This document shows, piece by piece, positions 10,290-23,114 of a DNA stretch of 64,000 bases. The stretch comes from Marasmius tenuissimus (Eukaryota; Basidiomycota; Agaricomycetes; Agaricales; Marasmiaceae): the NCBI GenBank assembly GCA_029532415.1, contig JAQOTA010000047.1:3472001-3536000 (forward strand), given 5' to 3'. The position numbers and the translations under genes are program-made. The notes beneath the pieces are model-generated. The model ran no database searches and was not told the DNA's origin. It was given only the letters and a program-made list of their open reading frames with translations. How positions within the stretch are numbered: position 1 is the stretch's first letter; each line of letters starts with the position of its first letter.

Positions 10290-12676
10290 TACGCCAGCCT
10301 GCTGGTACGTGGAGTGGATTGAGGGAAAAGAAGGGGGAGCAGAAGAATACAAGAGCTTCTGTTTTGAAGCACCATTACCATTGTTATGGGGGCTGTGGTC
10401 ATCATGATGTCGCTGTGTAGATGTTATACCATAACTGATGATCAGGCTATCTTAGAATAGCTTAGCAGATGGTTCCCATCGTGAACTATCGAGGGCGATA
10501 GCCATTTACCGGTGCGGCTGTAGCGTAGGTGCAGGCGGCAAAGCATCAGCTCAGAACTTAGGACTATCGGGCGGGGGACGGGGAAGGAAGGTGCAGGGGA
10601 AGCGCAATCGTATTTCAGTCAGGTCCATGTTAGGTCCATGGCATTGCCCAAGTCTATTTCAGTTTGAAACTGATTGAACTTTCTTCAATCAAAAGCTGCC
10701 CGTCACGCTCGGGATACAATATTGAGTACCCTATGGCTACTGTACCATTTCGAGTAAAACAACAGTCACGGGTTACAGACCCATTGTTGAACCCAAATGT
10801 CACGGTGTGTCACGGGTCCCAGGCCGGTCTGCCGAAACCATATCTGCGTTGGACCGAAAGAATTTGGCCTGAGACCACTACTCACCAAGGGGTGGCCTAA
10901 AAAAAAATCCGTAAAACCAAGTCGTTTTTTTTCTAAGGACCTTTGGGCCGACCGACCGACTGGTTGTGGGAATAACATGCCCAATATATTAATGTCACAT
11001 GACTAATAGTATCTTTCTTACCGTTGCCAACACTCTAAACTGTCAGTCTGGAGGCATGTTGGTGGACTTGACAGTTTTTTTTTGATGCAGGCACCTCTCT
11101 CTTGTTAAAAAAAGAGCACTGAGCTGTGTTGCTTCCCCTCCGAGTCCTGTTGAGGTCGTGGCTCAAAGAAATCAAACCTCTTGAGTGGACCCATCCAACA
11201 CAATTGTGGTCCGCCTTGTGTCCAATGAGCCCCTGTCAAAGTCATTTAGTGTTGAAAACCCGACCAAAGTGAGGTAAGAGCATACCATACTTCCGAGAAG
11301 CTCCCAAATACCCACAAAACCTATGGCTTCATTTGGTACCTGGAGTTTGGACAGTGGTGGAGAGAAGATTGTGACAGGAAGCAGTGACCGAAAGAGTAGG
11401 AGGCGGGAATGGGAATGGGCAGGGGGGTGCCAGTGGGTCGGGAGTCAGGAGCTGGGAACAAGGCCAGGGGTAGGGATTAGGGAGGAGGGAAATTGGGGGA
11501 CCTAGTACTGGTAAAGTATGTCAATCAGCATCAGCTACAACCAGAATTGATGATGTACACCAATGTTATCTGACTGAAATTAAGGGAAATGGGTATGCTA
11601 CCCATTTATTGGAATGTGTCAGATGGCACCCATATAACGGAATGTATCCACTGTATTCTGGTAATTTCCAATGACTTTTTGGCAGGGCAGCCTTCAATCA
11701 GTTTTCATCAGTTCATACCTGATAGCACCAACAGAATCTTCATTGGGGCCTATCACCTAACTCCACATCATATACTGATATTGGTGATTCTTTTGTGCCT
11801 CATTGATGTAGCATGTATGCCTCAGTCCCCGCTTATTGCTTGCTATCATAGTAGCTGTATTGCATGCTCTTTGTCCAGTGACCACCACCATCTACTCTTT
11901 TTTGTTGCTGCAACATTTGTGAATCCCTACTGGTGGCTCCAACATCCACAGTCTGGACCATGTGCACAACTCTCCAACATACAACAACACTGACACTGAG
12001 CAGGAAGACATCGAGGTATCAGAATGTTTCATTCCATGGCTTCTGTATCCGAGTGCGCCTCTTTGCCCCTGGTTGCTACAAATGATTCCACAATCATCTA
12101 TAATCCTTACAAAGGCTACATTCCAGATGTTAGATTCTAGATGACATGTATTTCTTGGTTGATGATCTTGCACAAACACTACACTCTTTGCCTACCATCC
12201 AGTTGTTTTAGTCAATGGTGATACCTTCATGTGGTTGTCACTCGCTAGCCTGATCTCATCTACACTGTACATACAACTGCTCACCATCTACTGCCATTCC
12301 TTCCTCTGGCAATATTGTATGTATTGTACTAGCATAGCTACCTATATAATCAAGTAATCACCCACTGTTCTTTTAACCATGCCACCAATTGAGACCCTGT
12401 CTTTAATGATATTGCTGTAGAAGAGTCAAAGCTACTCAGAAATGTTAGCTAATTGGCTGTCACAGTCCTTATATGTATTAAAAGATATTCTGATACTTGG
12501 CTTAGCTTATAAAACTAAGCCTGACCTGTGGGATGCCCCTGAAGGTGTGGGAGACATATGGGAAATATGTAGGTGTCTAAGCAGAGATGCCGGAAATTCC
12601 CCGTGGAACCAGGTTTTACTCCCCATGTGTGCAAAATATTCCCCCCCCTGGAATGACTTACAAGGTCATATACTAC

Positions 12677-12694
12677 GGGGGGGGGGGGGGGGGG
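12677..12694 (+). repeat. Poly-G tract of 18
   Basis: Eighteen consecutive G residues, directly after TACTAC and before AAATAATA. Tracts like this are unstable and prone to sequencing error; the length should be taken as approximate. Confidence 0.8.
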
Positions 12695-14788
12695 AAATAA
12701 TATTTTCCCATTTGGACACTCATACCCTATTGCTAATTGATCTCCTATCCGCCTTAGAACCGACTATTTAGGGAACGCCAGATATGCATTGCACTGTATT
12801 GTTCTGACTTGATTCAAAACCCACTCCTATGGCCCTCCGAACATTCATGGCCGGTATCATCAGAAGAAATGGGACCAAGGGGGAGGGATGGATGAAATTT
12901 ATGACATAGAACTCAAAATTTTCTCCAAGGTGGGTCAAGGGACTACCTAGATAAGTAGCTACTATATATGGAAGGTATTCCTACTGTACCATTTCGAGTA
13001 CTCTGTCATACGATGTGCGATGGGGGTGGGATATGTGATTTTTTCCAGATGAGGGTGTTCCCGCCATTCCCTTGCCTCGGGAATTTTTTTCAAGCAGATT
13101 GTAGTACTCAAGGCTTTGTAACTATCACTGTTAGCATGGAAGCCCAAAGGAGCATGAATGAGACCTGAAAAACATGGGAATTTTGGGTGTGATGCGAGTG
13201 TGACAGTCCAGGAACCATGTATTGATGAATGGGACTCACAGGGGAGAGTACATAATCATCTTGAGATAGATTAGTGGTGTCTGAGAGCAAGCTCGATGAG
13301 GGAAGGAGGATGGGAGGGAGCTGAAGTATCAGCGTAAGTGAGCCTGTGAACTGATCACCATCAAGGGATATGATTAGCTGCCGCTCGTGACAAACCGTGA
13401 CCCAAAGGGGTCGCAGTTCTTGTTCCCGCCTCGGTCATCGCCCAACACAAGGAGGGGGGAAGGTAAAAATCTCAAAAATTCAGGTTAAGCATTCTTCCAT
13501 ATATTGAATGCTTCTGTCATAAAGAAATTACAATAGGTGCTTTACAGGAGTGGTGGAAGGAAAATTCCAAAAAAGTCGCAATTCCCCCCCTAGAATAGTA
13601 GGATGGGATGCGTGACTGGTTTGAATTTTGGTTTCAGCAATGGCAGGGAAGAAAGAGCTCTGGGGACCTGAGAAATTGGATATTTGGCATCCCTCTGGTG
13701 TATTTGTGCTCGAAAAGGGCACGATCATGTGAAAGTAGCGGAGGAAAGAGCTACCAGACTTGTGTGGAATGGGGCCAGCTTTTGGACCCAATTTCGGACC
13801 CGCCTGAAGTTTTCGGCACATATAGCATAAGGAGTGATTCTGCTCCACAACAGAATGACGGGTGGCTAAGATGCTTAGAGACCTAGCATGACAGCGTTGA
13901 AACTGATGCAGAAACCTATGATCAAGGCGAGGCCGGAAGGTTTCCTTTCCGATTCAGAAAACCTTGTCCTAGATGTGATCATCCAAGTAGGGATATACTA
14001 GCTGGGGGACCGAGCATATCAGATAGTTTTTCAAGAACATATGATAAATTCATATTTGCCTAAGAGGCTTGGTTCACATTGTGACTCGGTCATGCATCAT
14101 ATTCTCAAAAGGTGGTAAGTCTTAAAATCTTTATAGACAGAGATACCAGACATTGATGCACATCCATACAGTGGGACGGAAGCACTAAGCTTGAGTTGGC
14201 ACTTTCGAAGCCGTCTCTACCCGCAGGTTTAGAGAACTCTCCACCCAGTTCGTTCATCAGCTTTGAAGAGCATGAACACTTCAATGACATACACACCAAA
14301 TCGACGTGTGAATGTGTTAAGATTGCTTAATCCTTGTGGGCCTCTTACTGAGACTAAGCTAGTTGTCCAGATTTCCGGGTTTCCTAGTTGATCGATCATC
14401 GTGGCAAAAACCCTAAATTCGCTCTTTGCAGTCAGGCCTCATAGTGATGCTCTGTCTTGACTCATTCAGTGGTTTGATCAAGATAACTACGAAACAGATA
14501 TTCTGACGGTGGTAATCATCGGAGGGGACCGTGTCCTATCAAAAGGTTGATAGTTGGTCGCGAAGGACTTGACCTCGTATAGTAGGACTGAAACCACCAC
14601 GTAAGCACAAGTTGGTACAGAAGTATTGTCATGAACATCCTGGGTAGCGCAGAAAGCCAGTGAAATTTCCAATACTCATCGAATAATATAATGGCTTTTA
14701 TGATGCCAAGAAGCACTGGGTGGCATCGAGCTACCCATTTCAATGTATCACCATGCGCTCTTAGAATGGCTAGGGTGAATAGACCTTA

Positions 14789-15087
14789 CACTGGGTGCAA
14801 GATCACATAAGTTTTGAGAGATATGCGAGACTGATGCTGAACTTTATGCGGGGAGATGTTAGCATAAGTGGTGGAACAAAGGGAAGAGATATTTGATACC
14901 AAAAATGGTCAGAAATGGGGTAGAAAGGCCAGGTTTGGATTTTCTATCAAATCTCTCTCGCATATGGGCCAAATTTGGCTCAGATATCTCTTGCATGGGC
15001 CACGAGAATCACGGTAAATTCTCCCCACATAAGTTTTCATGTCAATCCTACATTTCTCCCGGAACTTACGGGTCCTTGCACCCAGTG
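14789..15087. mobile_element. 299-bp MITE with TIR CACTGGGTGCAAG and TTA duplication
   Basis: The left end CACTGGGTGCAAG at 14789 is mirrored by CTTGCACCCAGTG ending at 15087. Both are flanked by TTA (14786-14788 and 15088-15090). A 3-bp TTA-type target duplication with terminal inverted repeats and no coding capacity is typical of PIF/Harbinger-related MITEs. The superfamily assignment rests on TSD length only. Confidence 0.7.
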
Positions 15088-16631
15088 TTAAGCAAGACGT
15101 TGAGTAGCTATTTGTAATCGGCGTGATGGTATCGTCGTATCCACCTGACTCCTGAGTGACAATCGATAGGAATAGATAGGGGGAAATCTGGGGATTAGAA
15201 GTTTTTGGTGGACAAGGTACAAGGCCAGTGTTTAGCTTTCTAGCTGGAGGCCAGGGAGTAGCTCAAAAGTAGTTTTCTAGCGGACCTGGTCCAGTCCGAC
15301 TTGTTTGGTGTGGGAGCTAGGGCACTGCGTGAAATCAGAGATTATCGGCGCCGGGAATGTCACGCGAATAATCACATCCGGGCAATATTCCACGGATATC
15401 CTTCACCATGTTCCGCGATCAAGGAATGTCTCCAGCATCCGCAAATTTCTTCGAGATTCCACAAGTATTCTGCTGCAAGCTCGGGTCGTCAGCTAAAGAA
15501 CGACAAGTCCAAATCAACACGTCACTGACTCATCGCGACAACTCAACCTGAGACCATCACCTTCCCCTCGAGCACCTCCCTCGCCCTCTCGTTCAATCCA
15601 TCCTTCGAGTCTCCCAACATGTGGGATATGCAGTTGATGCATTACTTGTGCTCTGTGATTGTTATGCCCAATTACCCGGCTTGTGGGTACCGTTTGCGGC
15701 ACAGACACAAGGACTCCTCTGTTGTGAAACATCATCCTATCACTGAACATCCTCTTTTCTATAGGTAATAATATTCACCTCGAGGCAATATTACACACGG
15801 TGAGTGGCCGAAGAGAAGGACATTGTTGATGGGGTAGAGTATGCGGGGTCACAGGTACGTCGTCTACTCCCATGCTGGTTGCTTTACGGTTTATGGTTTG
15901 CTTACTTTTGAGTTACAGACCTATCGTTCTTATTCTTGATCAACCTACCTCCCTTCTCTGTTCATTATCCAATATCACATAGCATGTTGGTCCCCGACAC
16001 CTGTTCTCATCTAGTAATCAACTGCCGTCGCTTGTGTGCACCACTTCCCGCAGTTCTCTCCTCCTAATTTCTTCTGTACTATGTACGATATAATGAAAAT
16101 CATGATTATAATTTTCTACCTAGCCCACCGAGTACAAACTGGAGACCTAGAAGCTAAATAGCCCAAGGAATGGCGGTCAGTGCTGCTGGACGGTAGCTGG
16201 CGCTGGGTACCCTGTGCCCAATTATCATGAAGAATGTCTGTTGGAATGTTGTGAGGATACGTCGCAGATTGTCAGCAGAATGTGCCAAAAAGGGTGAAAT
16301 TCCGTCGACATTCCGATTTTGAGCGAATCTGGAACGAATGTTGTCAGAATGTCAGGGGGATTTGAAGATTCTCGTGACATTCCGGACCGTGGATAATCTT
16401 CAGTTTTACGCAGTGGGGGTGGATGATTCGCTGCAAGCTATCAAGTACTTGTGGGGAAGCTCAGGTCGCAGATATCGTGGAGGAAGCTCGGATTCCAGCT
16501 CCAGCTCCGTGTAACTCCGACAGTGGAAAGCATGTCGAGGTCGGAACTGTACGCGCATGAGCCGCGCGCTTCGATTGGAAGATTCTTCCTCTGCTTACTT
16601 ATTCTCGATTCCACACGATAAGAGACCAAAC

Positions 16632-16714
16632 AACCGCGGCGCAAATCGATCCCACTACCTCCAGATGTGGTAATGTAATCATAGGTGTATGACGTCACAA
16701 CCGATGCAAGTGCC
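16632..16714 (-). pseudogene. tRNA-Arg relic 3' of R4
   Basis: Retains ACCTCCAGAT and GACGTCACAACC from the plus-strand image of the tRNA at 4401-4488, but T-arm and acceptor pairing are destroyed. Confidence 0.58.
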
Positions 16715-16969
16715 AATCGCAGCTCTCTGGGTTTCGTCTGAGCGTCTGGGGGCAATAAATCGATGCCGAAAGCTCAAAGAAATAAAATACAATGCTGCAC
16801 AGACATTGATATTCTAGGCGCAATCCCAACCACGTTACATCTCCATTATCCTCACTTCCCCCGGACACGGCGTTCAGTACGTGGAGCATGCCGTGTAGCA
16901 AACTGCTCCTCCTCCTCCCCCCAGTTGATTGACTGCTGTACGAGATTCCCGTTTCCTTCATAAAAGTCA

Positions 16970-18145
16970 TCACATATTCGATGCACCGGCTCTCGAGGCA
17001 TGCTGTGCCCGTAGCTCTGGCTCGTGTGGAAGAGGGACTGAACAGGATGAGGGTGACGAACGAACAGAGGGAAAATGATAACTCTTCTGCATTGTGTCGT
17101 CGAACCCAAGGGGGACATGGGAGTTTAGCCTATTTGCTGCGGGCAATACTCCTGTGCTGCGAAAATCTCTGGGGGGCGAAGCCGCGCCGTGTACCGAAGA
17201 ACGGTCAGCTACTAGTGTCGAAGCAAGGATAGATGGGGGAGGGACTTGTTGGAGGAGCTGATGCTCCCTGTGAAATCTGTTGAGCTTCTTCTGGTAGCGG
17301 AATTTTCGGTAGAAAAAGCAAGCTATGAGGATGCAAATAACTGCTACCCCTCCAAGGACCCCTCCTACTATTGGCCCATTATCTGTCTTGTTGCTAGATA
17401 GTTTGTTAAGACTAGAAGTATTTCACAAAAACTCTTTATGGCACCTGTTTCCTTCCCTGGAATTGCCTTCTTTGACGTCAAAATTAGGTGACTCGTAGAC
17501 GAGGGACAAAATCCCGAGATTGGGATCCCTGAAACAATTTTTCAGTTTATAGCAAGATCTCACAGATACAGGGACTCACGCGCCGCCGCCACTCTGTGTA
17601 GAGTTCATCTCAAAATTCTCAGGGGCGTTACTATCCAGCAACGTATCAGCTTCTGACCCCCAGATAACCCCATGAGTAAGCCGTTCTTACGCGTAAGCAC
17701 ACAGACGATGAAGGCTATAAACAATGTTAGAATTACGGCCGGTTGGGGAGCGTTGTCCCACACACCCTGTTTTTTGTGGTCCAAATAGGAGGGGGCTAGT
17801 TTGGTTGGCAGAACTCTTGACGGTGCTATAACCGTCCAAAATTTGCTTAGGGTCGAAGCCTACCTCACCGAACCCCCCCGGACATGAGATGTCCGTTTGA
17901 GGTGCTATAAGTACGACACCAATTATTCCCGTCGAGGTCATGTTGGAGTTGAAATCAGTTTGGTTCGCGTTCCATTGAGATTGGAAGAACTGTCCGACCG
18001 AAGCCCTTTCGGGGACGGTGACATTGAAGCCTTCACATGAGGTGAATAAAAGAGCGAGGAGGAGGGTCTCCCTGTTTAGTAGAATGAGCATTGCGAGGAA
18101 CGCACAACATTGATACCCACTTACTCACCGAACAAAGTGCTTCAT
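16970..18145 (-). CDS. Membrane protein family, unit R4 (ectodomain 2, tail A)
   Basis: ATG at 18145; exon 1 encodes MKHFVR before donor GTGAGTAAG. Exon 2 (to about 17740) gives the leader TLLLALLFTSCEG and ectodomain FNVTVPERASVGQFFQSQWN, TGIIGVVLIAP, ISCPGG, LDGYSTVK, ending in a conserved GC dipeptide. The terminal exon is open from about 17380 to the stop at 16970: helix PIVGGVLGGVAVICILIACF, then YRKFRYQKKLNRFHREHQLL, VPPPSILASTL, HVPLGFDDTMQKSYHFPSV and the ending ASRAGASNM. The near-palindrome upstream has one change (CTGCTAG). Exons between 17400 and 17690 were not fully resolved. It appears intact. Confidence 0.67.
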
Positions 18146-18159
18146 TATGCCAGCCTGCT

Positions 18160-18870
18160 AGTATAAGGAGTGGTTTGAGGGGAAAAGAAACGAGAACGAG
18201 GATGGTCATCGACCTCTATTTTGAAGGACCATCATCATTCGTAACAGGGCCAAGATCATCATGATATTGCTGTACGGGCATCGTTTTATATCTGATGATC
18301 ACGCTTGCTCTGAGCGGCTGTACTCGCTGGCCCCGACTGTGGCCAACGTGGAAATCGTGATTTTATACCGCTGCAACGTCGCACGGGAAGACTGCAATAA
18401 CGGGAAAACATTAGCTTGAAACCGGGGTCTGTTCAAGGGCCCGGGCATGGGTGGAGGTGTATTCAGATCCAATACGATGGATTGGACATTATTATCGACC
18501 TGGTTACTCACTCGGGATTAATGGCCGCCGATAGAAAGACTTTCCTTAAGACAGAAATGGTCAACGTATCCCGGGGACCCCGGCAATTGCCGAGGCGGCG
18601 GTCCGGCTTGGAGCTGTTCAAAGATAGACGGAAGTTTGCACGTGGGGCTTTAGCCGTAAACTAAGATAACTCCATCGGACATTCGACCGGAGTCCATCTA
18701 TGGCGACTCAAACCATCAGTTGAGAGAGTACAAATGGTACGTCGCATGGCTAAATTCCAACTCCGGAATATTAGCTTCTTCATTTTTGAAACACTCTGAA
18801 TGTTTGTGACCGGTGTCATCGAAACGGTATACATGACGGAATCATGTACAAAATCAAGCATGTGGCAACT
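18160..18870. other. Spacer 5' of R4 / 3' of R5
   Basis: Contains the conserved upstream block GATCATCATGATATTGCTG (about 18254), also found at a similar distance upstream of several other units. A GC-richer stretch follows (18430-18660) with no supported gene. No tRNA relic is present, unlike the spacers 3' of tail-A units. Confidence 0.5.
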
Positions 18871-18872
18871 AG

Positions 18873-19885
18873 TTATCGGCGAAAGTTCACCTCTGAGTAC
18901 GTTGGAGGCATATGAACGACACTCTCGCTACCAGAATTTGTGCCAGTAGGTGATGCGAGCATCCGAACACCACCGTCTTCATGGTGCACAACCCCTCTCT
19001 CCCTACGTGTTTGCAAGTCATCCCGGATGTCCGCCTCTGAATTACTAAGAGTATCTTCAACATCTTTCTGTCGTGGCCGCGGCGTCGACACCGATATCTC
19101 CCCAGGAAGTGGATAGGGGATCAAAGATGCGGGACAGACCGACCCTTGGGTCTTCGTCAATTGTGAACATGGGGGTTACATGGCGATGAAAGCGCTTTCG
19201 CCGCCTACACACAACAATTGTGCTGGTTGCCAGGATACTTAGGAGGCTAGCAACGCCAGCACTTAGGCCAACAATCAACGCAATATCAGATTTAGACCTT
19301 GAATCAGAATTGCCTCCCTCGGTTGCGTTTAGAGGTGACGCCGTCGACTCTGAGGCTGTGATACTGAAACCAGGTGATTCGACGAGGGATGGACTCCCGA
19401 GATCGGGTCCCCTGGAACAAGATTCAGCTCGTAGTAAAATCTCAAATATAAAAGGACTAACGCACCGTCATTGCTTTGCGAGTAGGTCTTGTTGAGACTC
19501 TCGGGGGCGTCTCTATTTAGCAACATATCAGTTTCTGGCACGTGGACAAAAAGCGAGCCTTGATTATGCGTAAGCACACAGACAATGAAGACTGGTAAAA
19601 GTCAATCACGGTCGACCTTGGGCATTATTTCACGCACCCCGGCTTTTTTGGTCCAAAACCGAGACTTCCTCTCTGGCTGGAGGAACTCCTGACGGCGGCA
19701 TAACCGTCGGAAATTGCCTTGAGGTAAAGCCATACCTCATCAAAACCCTTCGGACGTGGGATATTGGTTGGTGATGCCATAAGGAGTACACCAATTGCTC
19801 CAGTCGTGAATGAGGAAAAATCGGTCTGATTCGCGGTCCATTAAGATGTAAAGAACTGCCCGACTGAAGCCTTCTGGTGTTTCAT
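18873..19885 (-). pseudogene. Membrane protein family, unit R5 (ectodomain 2, tail B), decayed
   Basis: The distal end reads a tail-B C-terminus (VVHHEDGG, HMPPTYSEVNFRR) and the helix LIVGLSAGVASLLSILATST followed by CRRRKRFHRH. Helix and C-terminus are in different frames (break near 19130-19150). At the 5' end, the ATG at 19885 runs straight into mid-ectodomain sequence (MKHQKASVGQFF), so intron 1 and most of the signal peptide are deleted. A stop follows within the ectodomain. The conserved near-palindrome still precedes the ATG. This is a clear pseudogene; tail B ends in a PPTY motif, a potential WW-domain ligand. Confidence 0.75.
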
Positions 19886-19899
19886 AATGCCAGCCTGCT

Positions 19900-20430
19900 G
19901 GTAAGTCGTCAGAAGGAAAAGGGTTGAGTCTTCAGCCAATTGTTGGCGAGCGCCATATACCGGTTTACTGGGTAACGGCGTTGATGATCATGATATACTA
20001 GGTCACTATCCTCTCGATAGTGATCAATGAAAATATCAAACTGTTTCAACCTCCCGAGATTGGGATTGTTGAAAGCGTGGGTGATGGCAACTTTGCTAGT
20101 CGGACGACAATGAATGATGAACGGTGGATAGGAATGACCTATTCGATTATTGAAGAAGGTCCAATCGTACGCATTGGATTATTGCCTCGACTCTGTTTGA
20201 GGCTGATACAACATCTTTTGGATGGTGGGAACCCGCCCGTCATTATTCGGTGGTTGCTCTGTGTCAATGAACTCTCAGTTGACTCAAATCCCCGTCTCGA
20301 GATATATATAGCTCAGTTTGCATTTTATTCATGGCGGGTGCCGAACACTATCTAGATGTTCGTGATAGGTGCTACCGAAGCGTATGCGACGAGATTGTTT
20401 ACAAATGGAATCGTTAGATGACTAGTTCTC
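19900..20430. other. Spacer between R5 and R6
   Basis: Holds a version of the upstream block (GATGATCATGATATACTAGG near 19984) behind R5. The plus-strand frame 20020-20355 has no recognisable similarity and is not called as a gene. Confidence 0.45.
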
Positions 20431-20830
20431 AACAAAAAAATTGCCTCTGAGGGAGTATGTGAATGGGAACAGTCTCGCTCTCGGAAAGTGGGCTAGTTGG
20501 TGACACGAGCAGCTTAAATCCGCCGTCCTCGTGATTGAAAACCATCCTTAGCTCTGTATCCATATGGGCTTATACATCGACTGGGATAGCTATCTCCAGA
20601 GCGAAGTTGAGACGTCGTTCTACTTCCTTCTGCCGTACTCTTGTGGCTTCGCCCCCAAAATCTCTCCGAGGAGTGGATAAGGGCTACAGACGCTGGGCGG
20701 GTTGAGGCTTCCTCGGTCGTGACCGACGGATATACATGTAAGGGCTTCTGTCTCCTCCGCCATAAAAATGGCGCTAGTGGCTAGGATACTAATGAGGCTT
20801 ACCAACCCAGTACTTAGAAGTTCGGCCCAC
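20430..20830 (-). pseudogene. Unit R6: tail-B fragment only
   Basis: Matches the tail-B exon of other units from the degenerate C-terminal end (GCCTCTGAGGGAGTATGTGA, where others have GCCTCTGAGTACGTTGGAGG encoding PPTYSE) to the transmembrane-coding end near 20820. The PPTY codons are lost. No ectodomain follows; a tail-A cassette spacer begins at once. It is an orphan tail left by an unequal exchange or deletion. Confidence 0.6.
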
Positions 20831-21011
20831 CATCGATGTAAGGCTAGAACAGTTTATATCGAGTGGAAAGGGGACAAGTCAAGATTCTGTGTCACTGCGA
20901 CGTGAGAGAATATGATGTTACAAGGGGCTATGCGCGGATGAAATACGTTCCCGGTCTTGCTCCGATGCGGAGGATTTTCTCTGCCTCTTCTCAATTCCAC
21001 GGCGACATAAA

Positions 21012-21090
21012 ACCACAGTAGGCTCCAATAGGCTCCAAACCTCCAGGCGTAGGTTAAAATGATACTTGGAAGTTAGTAAAGACACGCCGA
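21012..21090 (-). pseudogene. tRNA-Arg relic 3' of R7
   Basis: Weak relic: AACCTCCAGGCGTA and surrounding order match the tRNA image, with an internal duplication (AGGCTCCAAT AGGCTCCAAA). It is called mainly because it sits in the same position relative to a tail-A unit as the better relics. Confidence 0.4.
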
Positions 21091-21249
21091 TATAAGTGAT
21101 TTTGATTTGAGGGTGCAACAGAATCCACAATGTCAAATGTCTGAAACCCCCAAAAGGAGTCACGGCCTTATTGCTTCTTCATCATCCTCATCAACCCGTA
21201 GGCCCGTCTCCTTCGCTTACAATACTTCATCAAGAGTTCAAAACACTAG

Positions 21250-22493
21250 CCCCCAGGCTATGCTGCGATCACGGTCCTGACTCGTGTGAAAAAGGGACTA
21301 AATAGGATGATGGTGAGGAACCAACAGAAGTGAGTTAGTAGCTCTTCTGCACTGTTCCATTGAATCCGAGAGTTTGGCTGATTGTCGTTGGAGATCAGAG
21401 GCTGCAAGAACCTCCTAGGCGGGTGAAACAGCGCCATGATGGCTGGGACCGGTCAATGTCGACGCACGAAGGGAATGAGGAGGGGTTTGATGGAGAAGCT
21501 GGTGTTCCTTGTGGAATTGGTTGAGCTTCTTCTGGTATCGGAATCGCCGGTAGTAGAACACAGCTACGAGTACGCATACAACGGCTATTCCTCCAGCAAT
21601 ACCTCCGACAATGGCAGGGGTATCACTCCGTTGGCAATCTCTGGTGCGGGAGCCTGTCAGCCGGATACTCAGCGGAGCTACTGCTACTCACCTGTGATTA
21701 CATCCTTCGACTCCGGACGAGGGTGTGACGGAACTCGGTAGGAAAGTCGGCGATACACTAGGCGAAAATGAATGGTTCGAGGGCCGTACGTCGAATGACT
21801 GTGACTCAGCCATGAACGATAATTGTTGGAATCCTTGCAAATCGCCCTTCCTAAATGAGAGAAGAAGATTGTTTGGTACATGTCACAAATAGCCTAAGGT
21901 GAAGGCACCGACTTGATATCATCGCCTCCAGAGTGGCCTCCATCATCAAAGTTAGGGAAGTTTCTATGCAGTCCGTTCATTAGCATCGGAGAACATAGAT
22001 ACATCACGTTCAAGTTACCCATATGCACACATAAAATGGGCACTAGAGACAAACGTCAAGTATAAAAAGTAATCTTGACAACGTGCTCACACACCCTGAA
22101 GTCTTAGGCCGCAGTACAAGACCTCCAGAGAAGTTGTTTTGAGGCCTTGGTATTTTTAGTTGGATAAAATCTTCCACAACATCGTGGTAGATGGCTCCCA
22201 ATCCATTGGCTACATCCGTTACCGGACAATAGAATCCCATAGGTGGTTTGATGAGATAAACCCCGAACAAATTTGTACGCGTCGTATTGAAATCGACGAA
22301 GCTTGCATTCCATTGGAAGGTTGAGGCTTGGTTCTCAACAGCTGAACCCGGAGCTGGGACGGTGAACTCAAAACTGCGGCACAAGACGATCGGCAGAGTA
22401 AGGAAGAAAGCGCTACCCCGCAATCCACATAAGTTATCCAAGCCACACAGAAAAGTAAGTCTCGATACTCACCGAATGAGGGGATTCATCATG
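21250..22493 (-). pseudogene. Membrane protein family, unit R7 (ectodomain 1, tail A with premature stop)
   Basis: The 5' half is intact: exon 1 encodes MMNPLIR (ATG 22493), then AFFLTLPIVLCRS and ectodomain FEFTVPAPGSAVENQ, FQWNASFVDF, KPPMGFYCPVTDV, ending at LRPKTSGCV near 22090. The terminal exon has a good helix (GGIAGGIAVVCVLVAVF) and YYRRFRYQKKLNQFHKEH, but a TAG at 21417-21415 stops it after AVSPA, and the downstream tail is out of frame. A shortened tail might still be made, so loss of function is likely rather than proven. The ectodomain is almost the same as that of R12 although R12 has the other tail type. Confidence 0.7.
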
Positions 22494-22689
22494 CCAGCCT
22501 GCTGATATGGGGAGTCGGTTGAGGGGGTAAAAGGTGAGAGCAGAAAAATCCACCTTCCATTTTGAAGTAACATCTCCATTCCTTAGAGGGTATTGATACT
22601 CGTAACAACGCTGTGGTTGCTATTCCATGATTGATAATCAAAGATGGTTCCCATATAATTTTAACCATGCGAAACGTCACAAGGGAGGC

Positions 22690-23100
22690 TGCAATGATGA
22701 ATGATCGGACTTATTGCTGACGAGTATTCCCAATATCTCACCTCGCTGTCCATACGGGCCCAGCGACCGCCGACTGAGGGAGTCCTTGTGAGACAGAATT
22801 AGTTGACCGACAAGCCCACAGTGCTTCCCGAACCGATCTCAGTACTTACTTTCGCATACTAATATGTGGTTAATCTGACTTTCTTTGAACGAGGGTTACG
22901 TTATAGCTTGGCCCCAATGATGGGCCCGCTATCTCTCCCTCCCTGATCACCATGTTGATCGACCATTGCTGAATCCGCCACTGGCTCAAGGTGGCTTATT
23001 TTAACCCTAAATTGTTGGATAGGGATACATCCGCTTCTTCGTTCCTGGTATGCTTTAAATGTTCACGGTCGGTGACATTCAAGTATACATAACGAGTTTC
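22690..23100. repeat. Conserved intergenic block downstream of tail-B units
   Basis: The same roughly 400-bp sequence recurs at 26010-26420, 49855-49926 plus 53464-53790 (split by an insertion) and 58480-58880. Landmarks are GACTGAGGGAGTCCT, TTTCTTTGAACGAGG and ACATCCGCTTCTTCGT. It separates the 3' end of each tail-B unit from the promoter of the next unit and marks the duplication unit. No coding frame is conserved among copies. Confidence 0.65.
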
Positions 23101-23114
23101 GTAGACAAAGTAGA

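Larger units (their letters stand above)
10610..16380. other. Long gene-poor insertion between R3 and R4
   Basis: This 5.8-kb stretch interrupts the regular spacing of the array. Spacer resembling other units stops near 10610 and resumes near 16440. I see no ORF over about 130 codons and none with a recognisable domain. It contains a 20-bp direct repeat (CTACTGTACCATTTCGAGTA at about 10737 and 12979), an 18-G run, a 299-bp TIR element at 14789, and several GAATGTC-rich words near 16240-16380. It is probably a pile of decayed mobile elements whose outer ends I could not define. Confidence 0.5.

Noticed and set aside
13528..13886. Overlapping plus and minus frames of about 100 codons
   Set aside because: Neither shows a domain or splice-consistent extension; likely chance in decayed repeat DNA.
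16840..17118. Alternative reading of the R4 tail ending in an acidic stretch
   Set aside because: That frame is shifted; the frame matching sister tails is open to the stop at 16970.
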